From an archaeon (lineage in GTDB: Archaea > Hydrothermarchaeota > Hydrothermarchaeia > JALTZZ01): a DNA stretch of 38,115 nt. Where the stretch lies: the NCBI GenBank assembly GCA_027051165.1, contig JALTZZ010000126.1, positions 1 through 38,115 of the forward strand, in the 5' to 3' direction. This document shows positions 24,627 to 34,233 of the stretch, one piece after another. Made by a program: the position numbers and the translations under genes. Positions within the stretch are counted from its first letter, which is position 1. The number at the start of each line of letters is the position of its first letter. Under the pieces are notes generated by a model. It had not been told where the DNA came from, did no database searches, and saw only the letters and a list, made by a program, of their open reading frames with translations.

Positions 24627-24730
24627 CATTATTTTGCTTGATTAATTATATACTGTTCACAACCATATATATAGATTAGCCTCAGCACTTATCGCTTGCT
24701 TTCTCTCGTTAATTATAGGTGTTCGTTTGA

Positions 24731-27028
24731 ATGAATGCTGTAAAACTCTGCGAAGAGGCACTAAAAGAGGCAGAAGCTTCAAATCACAGAAGGATTATAG
24801 TTTTCTGCGGCAGAAAGTATCACGAAAAGGTTGTCTGTGATTCTCTGGAATTCTGCACTAAAATATATAAAAAAGCAAGCATACTCATTGTAGGCGATGA
24901 GAAAACCCTTCTTTTAAATGAAGCACTCGAAGAAGTCCTGAAGAATAGGGAATGCAGCATTAAGTTTTTGAGCTTTGAAAAGAGCATAAAAGCCCTTGGA
25001 ACGACTTGGGACTTTTTGGTGGTAGACTTAAGAAGAGATTTAACGCCAAACGATATAGGCAGGCTTATAGGTATCGTTAGAGGCGGCGGGCTAATATTTC
25101 TTTTAACACCAAATTTTGATTCTTGGATAGAAATGAAAACAAAATTTCAGGAAAGACTCTACACATATCCATATACACTTCAAGATGTGAAAAACAACTT
25201 TATAACAAGATTCATAAGAAAGCTTCGTGATTATGAAGGAATTTATATATACGATCTCGATTTTGACAAACCAATTAAAGTTCCTAAGGGAATCTTCAAA
25301 AAAAAGAGAAAAAGAAGAAAAATAGAAATTCCAACAAAGCATGAGTTCCCAAGAGAAATATACGAAATGTGTGCCACACAAGAACAAGTGGAGGTCTTAA
25401 AGCTTCTCGAAAATTTTATAAAAGACAGCGGAGCGTTTGTTCTAACAGCAAACAGAGGAAGAGGGAAATCTGCAGTCCTCGGCTTGTTCCTTGCATGCTT
25501 GGCAAAAGTTTCTAAAAGAAGATTAAGAATTGGTGTTACATCACCAGAAAAGGAAAATGTTAAAACTCTTTTTGAATTTTTTGAAAGAGGCTTGGAGAAG
25601 CTCAACATTAAGTATTATAAAAATGGCTACTACGAGGCAAGGAAAATTTTTGTAGAATACAACAAACCCTATCTGCTCCTAAACTATAACTATGATATAG
25701 CAATAGTTGATGAAGCCGCCGGAATTAGGGTTCCTCTCCTCTACGAAATAATAAAAAAATTTAAGAAAACAATTTTTTCATCTACAATACATGGCTATGA
25801 AGGTGCTGGAAGGGGATTCTCTATAAGATTCCTAAAAGGGATAAAGGAAAAGAACATGGCAAAAATAACGGAGTTTAAGATGGAGGAACCAATAAGGTAT
25901 GCGAGCGGAGATATAATAGAGAAGTGGCTCTTTGACACGCTGCTACTCGATGCGGAGCCAAGTGAAATTGGTGATGAAGATTTAAAGCTCATAGATAGGC
26001 TTAAATACGAAAAGCCCGATGTTGATGAATGGTTTAAGAATGAAAAGAAGGAGAGAGATCTAAGGGAGTTCATAGGGATATACGTGCTTGCACACTACAG
26101 AAACAGACCAAACGATTTAGCGGTTCTTGCAGATGCTCCGCACCACAGCGTTAGGGTTGCGAGGCTGGGAAACAAAATAGTTAACGCTTTGCAAATTGCA
26201 AGAGAAGGTGGGGTGGAGGATAGCTATATAGATGAAATGCTCAAGGGATTCAAACCAAGGGGAAATATAATACCAGACGTCCTTACAAAGCACTTTAGAA
26301 GCAGAGAGTTTGCAAAGCTCGTTGGCTACAGAATTGTTAGAATAGCAACGCACCCAAAGCTGATGAGACACGGTATAGGAAGCTTTATGCTAAGCAACTT
26401 AACCAAGGAAGCCCTTGAAAAAGGTTTTGACTGGCTCGGTGCAGGCTTCGGTTCAAGCGAGGAGCTTTTAAGATTTTGGATAAAGAACGAGTTCGTTCCC
26501 GTGCATCTATCCTTTGAGAGAAATCCAATAAGTGGTGAGTATAGCGTTATCGTTGTAAAGCCTCTATCCGATAGAGCAGAGGAAATAATTAAGGAGATGA
26601 ACTACGAATTTAGACTTAAATTCCTCGGAAGCGTTTTGGATGTTCAGTTTGACATTGAAATAGAAATTGCACACCTTCTGCTGAGCACACCTTATAAATA
26701 TAAGCCTCACTACGAGCTTAAGTTTACAAAAACACAGATAGATAGGATGCAGGCATATGTTGATGAGCTTTTAACATACGAAAGTGTTGCCGATGTTTGC
26801 AGAGAGCTTGCAAGATACTACTTCCTCGATACAGATAGAAACTTAAGCCTCAAAGATAGGCAAGAAAAGCTTCTTATAGCTAAGTGCTTCCTTGCAAAGA
26901 GCTGGAGAAAAACCTCAAATCTACTTGACATGAAGGAAGGAAGAGCTTTGTATGAGATGAGGAATATTATGAAGAGGCTGTGGAAGGAATACTATGCCGA
27001 GAATAGCTCCGATAAAAGTTCAGATTAA
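24731..27028 (+). CDS. tmcA: tRNA(Met) cytidine acetyltransferase
   Basis: TmcA acetylates cytidine (ac4C) in RNA using acetyl-CoA and ATP; archaeal forms also modify rRNA and mRNA. The 765-aa protein has an N-terminal DUF1726-like domain (about 1-190), a RecD-like helicase/ATPase core with Walker A NRGRGKS (241-247) and Walker B VDEAAG near 330, and a GNAT domain with the acetyl-CoA loop RIATHPKLMRHGIGS near 538-552, then a C-terminal tRNA-binding region. All expected parts are there. Start ATG follows aggtg by about 8 bases. Its last 35 bases overlap the start of the transporter gene. Confidence 0.95.
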   Translation: MNAVKLCEEALKEAEASNHRRIIVFCGRKYHEKVVCDSLEFCTKIYKKASILIVGDEKTLLLNEALEEVLKNRECSIKFLSFEKSIKALGTTWDFLVVDLRRDLTPNDIGRLIGIVRGGGLIFLLTPNFDSWIEMKTKFQERLYTYPYTLQDVKNNFITRFIRKLRDYEGIYIYDLDFDKPIKVPKGIFKKKRKRRKIEIPTKHEFPREIYEMCATQEQVEVLKLLENFIKDSGAFVLTANRGRGKSAVLGLFLACLAKVSKRRLRIGVTSPEKENVKTLFEFFERGLEKLNIKYYKNGYYEARKIFVEYNKPYLLLNYNYDIAIVDEAAGIRVPLLYEIIKKFKKTIFSSTIHGYEGAGRGFSIRFLKGIKEKNMAKITEFKMEEPIRYASGDIIEKWLFDTLLLDAEPSEIGDEDLKLIDRLKYEKPDVDEWFKNEKKERDLREFIGIYVLAHYRNRPNDLAVLADAPHHSVRVARLGNKIVNALQIAREGGVEDSYIDEMLKGFKPRGNIIPDVLTKHFRSREFAKLVGYRIVRIATHPKLMRHGIGSFMLSNLTKEALEKGFDWLGAGFGSSEELLRFWIKNEFVPVHLSFERNPISGEYSVIVVKPLSDRAEEIIKEMNYEFRLKFLGSVLDVQFDIEIEIAHLLLSTPYKYKPHYELKFTKTQIDRMQAYVDELLTYESVADVCRELARYYFLDTDRNLSLKDRQEKLLIAKCFLAKSWRKTSNLLDMKEGRALYEMRNIMKRLWKEYYAENSSDKSSD

Positions 27029-27554
27029 AGAAAGCTATTTAGCCTTATTATACTTCTTTTTTCCAATTATTTTGGTTGCCATGCCTATTTTGCTCACATA
27101 CTTTCTCTCAAAGAACGCTGCAAATGCCCTGTTTGCGGTGCTCTCCGCATACCTAATCCCCGTTGCGGGGCAATATACAGCTCCTTTTCTTGGCATTAAT
27201 CTTGGTTTAAGTCCAATTTCTGTTGCTCTTTGGATTTCATACGTTGAAGTGAATGTAGGATTGTTTGTAGCTTTGAACTTCGTGCACCTTAGGAAGCTTA
27301 AGTCCGTAAATAAATTTCTCGAAAAAACACAGAGATCTGGGGAAGAATTCTTAAATAAGCACAAAAAGCTGAGCAAGCTTACAATTCCAGCTTTAGCAGT
27401 CTTCATTTTTATTCCAGTCCAGGGATCTGGACCTATAGCCGCAGCTCTTGTTGGCAGAATACTTGGGATAAGGGTTCTGGATATAGCGGCTGGAATATTC
27501 CTCGGTGCAGTGCTTAAATATTCGGTAATGGTGTCTATAATCAAAATCTTCTGA
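26994..27554 (+). CDS. Putative small multidrug export-type membrane protein
   Basis: The 186-aa protein has about five membrane segments (about 14-35, 41-60, 72-95, 130-150, 158-182) with a basic cytosolic loop between the third and fourth (RKLKSVNKFLEKTQRSG). The PVQGSGPIAAALVGRILG segment near 141-158 fits the PF06695 (Sm_multidrug_ex) family; the actual substrate is unknown. The ATG lies 8 bases after ggaagg and inside the end of tmcA, implying coupled translation. Confidence 0.78.
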   Translation: MPRIAPIKVQIKESYLALLYFFFPIILVAMPILLTYFLSKNAANALFAVLSAYLIPVAGQYTAPFLGINLGLSPISVALWISYVEVNVGLFVALNFVHLRKLKSVNKFLEKTQRSGEEFLNKHKKLSKLTIPALAVFIFIPVQGSGPIAAALVGRILGIRVLDIAAGIFLGAVLKYSVMVSIIKIF

Positions 27555-27981
27555 GAGCCTCAGCAAAAGAAAAGGTCTTCAACACCGGATAAAGTCCAAG
27601 AGAAAATGGAAGTGCAGAAAGAAATAGCCAGAGATGGGCTTCATCTGCACACGACCACATCGGCTTCTACTCAGCCCTTAGGTTCAGCAAGGGACCTTGT
27701 TAAATTCTCCTCTTCACGGAAACGAGTTTATACGTATTTTATCACGTAATGTTTTGTAGATATTTTTGTAACCTTCGATTTTATAGATTTCCTCTAAAAG
27801 TTCAAAGATCCTTAAATTAGATTTTAGGCTGATCAATCTCTACTCCCAGTGTATTTTTCATTCTATTATGATAGCATTGGTAGCTTGTTATTTAGGTATG
27901 TTGATAATATCATCAGCAGCAATCTGTAATAGAAAACATTATATTTGAGGATACTTTAATTGTTCTCCCAGAGGTGGTTGA
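27555..27981. other. Intergenic region, possibly decayed sequence
   Basis: No confident gene is visible. Short frames on the plus strand (27594-27750) give fragments such as RDGLHLHTTTSAST, with several frame changes, and on the minus strand a 40-residue fragment with FELLEEIYKIEGYKNIYK and the in-frame end IRINSFP. A small inverted repeat cccttaggttcagcaaggg lies near 27698-27716. A TATA-like cattatatttg (about 27936-27946) and the gaggtgg ribosome site serve the next gene. Codon pattern and frame breaks suggest relics of one or two genes or an insertion element. Confidence 0.4.
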
Positions 27982-28254
27982 ATGGATGCAGAAACTAAAC
28001 GGAAGATTTCCCTCATACACATAGCATATGGAACTGTGCTTGGAATACTCTTTGGAAAATATGCAATAAATGTAGAAAGCTTCTTTGCAGCAATGCTCAT
28101 AGGATTTGTAATATCATATCCCATCTATATTCTTACAAAGAAATTTTTTAATACAGAGTTTGAAATAAAAGAGTGGATCGTATCTGGCTATGTTTATTTT
28201 TTCCTTTCTTGGATACTTTTCTGGACACTTTTTTATAATTTTAATATAACTTAG
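27982..28254 (+). CDS. Small membrane protein, 90 aa
   Basis: The ATG follows gaggtgg by 6 bases. The product has three hydrophobic segments (about 12-28, 33-52, 66-88) with a short charged start (MDAETKRK) and an amphipathic loop FNTEFEIKEW between the second and third. I do not recognise a family; the segments are typical of small archaeal membrane proteins. It ends 10 bases before the UPF0200 gene and is probably cotranscribed with it. Confidence 0.65.
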   Translation: MDAETKRKISLIHIAYGTVLGILFGKYAINVESFFAAMLIGFVISYPIYILTKKFFNTEFEIKEWIVSGYVYFFLSWILFWTLFYNFNIT

Positions 28255-28264
28255 GTGATATATT

Positions 28265-28807
28265 ATGAAAGTTGTATTTATCGTAGGAATGCCCGGTTCT
28301 GGCAAAACGCTGGCAGTATCCTTTCTAAAGAAGCTTGGGCTAGATGTTGTAAACATGGGGGATGTTGTTAGAGAAGAAGCAATTTCAAGGGGTATAGAAA
28401 TTACTCCAGAAAATTTAGGTAAAATTAGTGTAGAACTTAGAGAAAAGTATGGAAAAGAGGAAGTTGCAAGGAGATGCTTACCGAAAATTATAAAATATGA
28501 TAGAGATATTGTTATCGAGGGTATCAGAAGCTTCTATGAAATTAACTATTTTAAAAAAAATCTTAATGCCGATTTTATAATCCTCGCAATTCATGCGAGT
28601 CCAAAGACAAGATTTGAAAGGCTTTTAAGAAGAGGTAGGGAAGATGACCCCAAAAACCTTGAAGAATTTAAAGAGAGGGATTTAAGGGAACTTAAATATG
28701 GGCTTGGAGATGTTATTGCTCTTGCCGATTATATGATAGTAAATGAATATTCTATTGAGTATCTAAAAAAAGAGGTTGAAAAATTTTACAAAAAGTTTTT
28801 TGAGTAA
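28265..28807 (+). CDS. UPF0200-family P-loop nucleotide-binding protein
   Basis: The 180-aa protein starts with a kinase-like P-loop GMPGSGKT (8-15), followed by NMGDVVREEA near 30-39 (nucleoside-binding-like strand), VIEGIRSF near 81 and RRGREDDP near 117-124, a lid-like region with arginines. These are the landmarks of UPF0200, an archaeal relative of adenylate and dephospho-CoA kinases. The substrate is not established to my knowledge. The start is the ATG after aggtgat. The gene converges on the PAC2 gene with 2 bases between their stops. Confidence 0.85.
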   Translation: MKVVFIVGMPGSGKTLAVSFLKKLGLDVVNMGDVVREEAISRGIEITPENLGKISVELREKYGKEEVARRCLPKIIKYDRDIVIEGIRSFYEINYFKKNLNADFIILAIHASPKTRFERLLRRGREDDPKNLEEFKERDLRELKYGLGDVIALADYMIVNEYSIEYLKKEVEKFYKKFFE

Positions 28808-28809
28808 AG

Positions 28810-29619
28810 CTAACCTATGTATGGAAACTCTCCTTCTCTTGGTGTCTGCGGTTTTGCTGTTGCCTCTACAAGAGCTTTCTTTAAGGCTTCCTCAGCTTTT
28901 GCAATTTCTCTTTCCATTTCTTCTATCTGTTCATCGAGATCCTCTGTTTTTATTTCTATGCCGAGAACTTCACAGAGCTTTAAAAGAACAGCTTTTGCAG
29001 CTTTTGGATCTGGATATGCGCCATGTGTTTGCCCTAATAGGCAGACAGCAAGCTTGTTGTTTTTTGCTGCCATTGGAACAAGTATACCCGCTAAACCGGT
29101 AACTCCCAAAACACCTTCAGGAGCATCTATTTTGTCAATATTGAATTTTTCTATAAGCTCTCTACCTTTTTCGTCAGCAAAAACTCCATAAACTTTTGGT
29201 TCATCTATTATCTTGCTTTCTCCATAGCCACCAAGAGTATATATTTCGTTTATTTCAAATTCATCGCAGAAATCGAGGATAAGGTTTGCGAGCTCAAAAT
29301 AGCTTTTCGGATCAAGTCCCTGATAGAGTCCGGAAATAATAAATATGTTGTGCTCCTCTGAGAAGTATATCTCGTTTTTTGATAGATCAACTCTACCATC
29401 CTTTTCATATATAACGCCGGGAAGTGCGGCACCCGGATATAGAAAGTGAGGTGAAAACATTTCAGCAATTTTCTTTGCACCCAAGCTTTTTATAAGCTGT
29501 TTTCCTGCTAAATATCCAACTTGACCCACTCCAAGCAAGCCTTGGACTAATATACCTCCTTTTTTCTCAGGTTTCTCTATAAATCTTATTACAGATTTTT
29601 CTAATCTAAACTTCTCCAT
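28810..29619 (-). CDS. PAC2-family protein (PbaB-like proteasome assembly chaperone)
   Basis: The 269-aa protein belongs to the PAC2 family: QGLLGVGQVGYLAGKQL (26-42), ISGLYQGLDPKSYFELA near 95-110, IYTLGGYGESK near 126 and GVLGVTGLAGILVPMA near 168 are the family blocks. Archaeal members (PbaB and relatives) act as ATP-independent chaperones or activators for the 20S proteasome. The C-terminal coil EEMEREIAKAEEALKKAL is typical; the last residues, FPYIG, do not form a strict HbYX motif. The ATG stands about 25 bases after a TATA box, so the mRNA is probably leaderless. It lies downstream of the CRISPR array in the array's own direction of transcription. Confidence 0.85.
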   Translation of the reverse strand: MEKFRLEKSVIRFIEKPEKKGGILVQGLLGVGQVGYLAGKQLIKSLGAKKIAEMFSPHFLYPGAALPGVIYEKDGRVDLSKNEIYFSEEHNIFIISGLYQGLDPKSYFELANLILDFCDEFEINEIYTLGGYGESKIIDEPKVYGVFADEKGRELIEKFNIDKIDAPEGVLGVTGLAGILVPMAAKNNKLAVCLLGQTHGAYPDPKAAKAVLLKLCEVLGIEIKTEDLDEQIEEMEREIAKAEEALKKALVEATAKPQTPREGEFPYIG

Positions 29620-29635
29620 GATTATACATAGAGGT

Positions 29636-29648
29636 TTTATATAATAAA
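29636..29648 (-). promoter_or_regulatory. TATA box of the PAC2-family gene
   Basis: On the minus strand TTTATTATATAAA stands about 25 bases before the ATG at 29619, the spacing expected for a leaderless archaeal mRNA. Confidence 0.5.
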
Positions 29649-29897
29649 GTTTTGTGTTCCAGAATTAAAAAGTATTGACGACACAATCATACATAAAGAC
29701 ATAAAAAAGAAAAGATTATAAATATACCCAGTAGAAAGATTGATGGATATGAGGCTGGACAAATGCAGCTACATGCTCTGTTTAGGTATTTTCAAAAAAA
29801 TTTCGGTAGAGCTTAAGATACCACGATGCGTTACTTTTAATCTTCCTAGCTGGGTTAGTATAACGGAGAAGATAATATGCAATCTCGCTTCAATACT
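29649..29897. other. Region between the PAC2 gene and the array
   Basis: A plus-strand TATA-like box, TTATAAATA (29716-29724), stands about 23 bases before an ATG at 29743 that opens a frame of 50 or so residues (MDMRLDKCSYMLCL...) running into the CRISPR array. On the minus strand a T7 run (29793-29799 as A7) could end CRISPR transcription. No tRNA or other RNA gene is supported. Confidence 0.4.
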
Positions 29898-32220
29898 TCT
29901 TGATTCTCCTTTTCATCGGAGCTTACTACGGGACAGAATATCGCAGATCGACACAGAACATCCTTTCAATCTCCTTTTCATCGGAGCGCGCGAGTGGTAT
30001 AAAGTGGAATTTAGAACAGAGTTCACAAGTATTTCAATCTCCTTTTCATCGGAGCTACTGTAGTTTTAAGAGTGTTTGTATAAAAAAGAAAACTTTCAAT
30101 CTCCTTTTCATCGGAGCTAATACAGTTGACATTAAACGGAGAAGAAGCATGGAACTTTCAATCTCCTTTTCATCGGAGCGGACGGCAAGAAGAGTATATA
30201 GGGCAGCGAGAAGAGCTTATCTTTCAATCTCCTTTTCATCGGAGCAAAGGGTTAAGGTTAAGGTTATAGCAGCAGGCAACCTTTCAATCTCCTTTTCATC
30301 GGAGCCCGCAGGTGCTACAGAGCATGAGGTCGAATTCATGTATAACTTTCAATCTCCTTTTCATCGGAGCGGAGCTCGACATAGATGGAGGCTACGTATA
30401 TTTCAAACCATTTCAATCTCCTTTTCATCGGAGCTTACTGTAAGGTATACGAGTGAGCATATAAATCGATCAATTTCAATCTCCTTTTCATCGGAGCTTG
30501 ACCCAATATTCTTTGGTGGACTAATGATTTTTGCATTTCAATCTCCTTTTCATCGGAGCCATTTCTCCGAGATTGTCTACCTCCCACTCGTAAAAATATT
30601 TCAATCTCCTTTTCATCGGAGCGGAAGAGTGCTGTTAACGAGACTAAATGAAAGAGCGTTTAATTTCAATCTCCTTTTCATCGGAGCGTTGGTTCGAAAT
30701 TTAATTGGACAGAGGAGGCGGATAATCATTTCAATCTCCTTTTCATCGGAGCTTGAGGTTATAGATAGGATAGTTAAAGTTATTGAGGACAGATTTCAAT
30801 CTCCTTTTCATCGGAGCCTAAAAGCGTAGTCGTGCTAATGCCGCCGAACAAGAAATTTCAATCTCCTTTTCATCGGAGCCTACATGCTCGATGCCATACT
30901 ATACTACATGAGCATTTAATTTCAATCTCCTTTTCATCGGAGCGTTAGAATGGGCAGAAAATAAGGGGAAGGAAGGTGTATTTCAATCTCCTTTTCATCG
31001 GAGCAGCAATGCAAAGAATGAACCTATTGGAGTTAGTTGTAACGATTTCAATCTCCTTTTCATCGGAGCTCGTGCGTGTTGAACAAACAAGAACATAAAA
31101 GTTAAAAACATTTCAATCTCCTTTTCATCGGAGCTCCCTTCTGAAATCTCCGCAATCTTCAAGGAATCTAAATTTCAATCTCCTTTTCATCGGAGCCGAC
31201 GAAAAGCCGTTCGGCAAAGGCGTTTACCACAGAATTTCAATCTCCTTTTCATCGGAGCGCAGATTAACCGAAAAGCCGAAAATCTGGGCAAAAATAAATT
31301 TCAATCTCCTTTTCATCGGAGCATAAAAACAAAGAGAGGAGGAAGAAGAAAATGAACATGACATTTCAATCTCCTTTTCATCGGAGCTGCAATAAATATG
31401 AACACAAGAGATACATTAGTAGTTAGATTTCAATCTCCTTTTCATCGGAGCCACTTAAAGTATATTGTAGGTTATATTACCGCTGATAGAATTTCAATCT
31501 CCTTTTCATCGGAGCTTTCTAATTCTTCATCTTCATATATTATACCAATTACCATTTCAATCTCCTTTTCATCGGAGCATAAACCACATAAAAAATAAGG
31601 GGTGTTGAAGCATGGAGATTTCAATCTCCTTTTCATCGGAGCCACCCAGAACCATTGATAGCAGAAATAAGAAGAAGAAAAATTTCAATCTCCTTTTCAT
31701 CGGAGCTGAGAGCCATGAGGTTGGCTGGTAGGGTGAGGAAATGTGTATTTCAATCTCCTTTTCATCGGAGCCTATTGCTTAAACTTAACCAAAAAATTTG
31801 CGCTGTGCAATTTCAATCTCCTTTTCATCGGAGCTGAACACTTATGGCAAATATTTTTGTAATTCAAAGTTTTATTTCAATCTCCTTTTCATCGGAGCTT
31901 GTTTGAGAACTCTGAAGCACCACCTACATTTTTTGAGTATTTCAATCTCCTTTTCATCGGAGCTCTCGCTATTTCCTCGCCAGTATTGCTGTCTTTGCCA
32001 TATTTCAATCTCCTTTTCATCGGAGCGATAGAAGGAGATATAAGGTTTAACAGATTTAGTAATGTAATTTCAATCTCCTTTTCATCGGAGCAAGTGGAGT
32101 TAGAGGTTTACAAGTGTCCTAACTGCGGAAATTTCAATCTCCTTTTCATCGGAGCGAGCATGAGCTCTGTAGTTCCAAGCGTAGTTCCACCACGTATTTC
32201 AATCTCCTTTTCATCGGAGC

Positions 32221-32257
32221 TGATAAATTCTTTGCTCTTTCTCGCTTAATTTGGCTC
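32221..32257 (-). repeat. CRISPR spacer present twice, leader-distal copy
   Basis: The 37-nt spacer, starting TGATAAATTC and ending TTTGGCTC on the plus strand, is identical to the spacer at 34197-34233. The neighbouring spacers of the two copies differ, so this is not a block duplication. Confidence 0.9.
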
Positions 32258-34196
32258 ATTTCAATCTCCTTTTCATCGGAGCCTGCTGTTATTGCAGTTG
32301 GAAATGTGAAGAAAAATAATATTTCAATCTCCTTTTCATCGGAGCATAGAAAAGTTTGGGGAAATTGGAGATATCAAAACAAGATTTCAATCTCCTTTTC
32401 ATCGGAGCTTACAATGAAATCAAGGAACTGTATGATTCTATCGAAGAATTTCAATCTCCTTTTCATCGGAGCTCGAAAGGAGTAACTTCCCCCTTTTTCC
32501 CCTCGTAGTAGTATTTCAATCTCCTTTTCATCGGAGCAAGCTATTTATTAACGGGCAATTGGTTGGTGAATACGAATTTCAATCTCCTTTTCATCGGAGC
32601 CTACACATAGACACGAGAATAGGCATAAAGCAGTGCAAATTTCAATCTCCTTTTCATCGGAGCTTCTTCACGCCAACCACAACAATCACAATAACCAATC
32701 CATTTCAATCTCCTTTTCATCGGAGCTAAGCATGCATGACTACGACATGTTCAATGATGCAAAGTATTTCAATCTCCTTTTCATCGGAGCAGTATTGGAG
32801 AGGCTGGCGAAACAGGGTAAAATTCAGTTATTTCAATCTCCTTTTCATCGGAGCATATACCCAATCTGATAAAGCCATTTATATCACCTTATTCATTTCA
32901 ATCTCCTTTTCATCGGAGCCTGTATAGACAGGGAAATCTAAGAATTTACGAGTATGAATTTCAATCTCCTTTTCATCGGAGCTTATGGCGTTTAACCTTG
33001 TATCAAAGGGCTGATTCAAAATTTCAATCTCCTTTTCATCGGAGCGCAGAAAAATTGCTCCAACGTGGGTTGCTCTTCGCCCTCGGGCTCATTTCAATCT
33101 CCTTTTCATCGGAGCAGTGTAGCGATCCGCAAAGCGTGTTTTATAAGTTCATATTTCAATCTCCTTTTCATCGGAGCTCGTTGAAATATGTCGTGTTTTG
33201 AGGCAAGTAAATTGTTACATTTCAATCTCCTTTTCATCGGAGCAAAGACATAGTTGTAAAAGAGGCAAGCGGCATAGCCGCAAGATTTCAATCTCCTTTT
33301 CATCGGAGCGAGGTTATAATGAGAACTGAATTTGGGCTTGTAGACGTATTTCAATCTCCTTTTCATCGGAGCCAATGTTTAAAAGCATTGCAAATACAAA
33401 CACAGGTGTTATATTTCAATCTCCTTTTCATCGGAGCCGAAATTCTCAAAAAATTCGATGAAAGAATCAGTAAACAATTTCAATCTCCTTTTCATCGGAG
33501 CATATTGCTTGTATTTCTTGTGCAGAAAGAGCGACGTCGTATTTCAATCTCCTTTTCATCGGAGCCATCTAGTTATAGATTACATATTGAGCAAGGCAAT
33601 GGAATTTCAATCTCCTTTTCATCGGAGCTGGGATAAGGGCACTGAGTGGATAAAACAGCATGGAATTTCAATCTCCTTTTCATCGGAGCTCCTCTTCGTT
33701 TCTAAGGGCGCTGATCAAGTTCTTTGTATTTCAATCTCCTTTTCATCGGAGCTAAATCTCTTACTTCTTCAGGTGTTATTAAGCCTCTCATTTCAATCTC
33801 CTTTTCATCGGAGCAACCAGCGTTTCTGTTTTTGATTCTTATGCCTTTTAGTTATTTCAATCTCCTTTTCATCGGAGCTCTAAACTGTGAAAAAAGGCGT
33901 ATTGTTTCATGCAACTAATTTCAATCTCCTTTTCATCGGAGCATCGAGCTAATTCTTGATGCTATAGCAGAATTTAGAAAATTTCAATCTCCTTTTCATC
34001 GGAGCATATATTACCTCTCATATTAATATTTTTAATAATAAAATTTCAATCTCCTTTTCATCGGAGCTCCTCGTGCTTTTGTATCCCTCTTCAAACGGCA
34101 CGTTGACATTTCAATCTCCTTTTCATCGGAGCAGTTAATGTAACTCTCAGGCAGGTAACAACGACAGAAGAATTTCAATCTCCTTTTCATCGGAGC

Positions 34197-34233
34197 TGAT
34201 AAATTCTTTGCTCTTTCTCGCTTAATTTGGCTC
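34197..34233 (-). repeat. CRISPR spacer present twice, leader-proximal copy
   Basis: Identical over 37 nt to the spacer at 32221-32257, 31 repeat units away and closer to the leader, so it is the younger copy. Confidence 0.9.

Noticed and set aside
27035-27544. 169-aa minus-strand frame opposite the membrane transporter gene
   Set aside because: Shadow of the plus-strand membrane protein, whose hydrophobic segments and ribosome site are convincing.
27600-27720. Tail of a TnpB (IS200/IS605) transposon protein
   Set aside because: Only a loose resemblance of RDGLHLHT-type residues; no zinc-finger or catalytic motif is visible.
29840-29900. tRNA-like stretch (gctgggttagtataacgg, then ttcaata)
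   Set aside because: It resembles a D arm and a T loop, but no acceptor stem or paired T stem can be formed.
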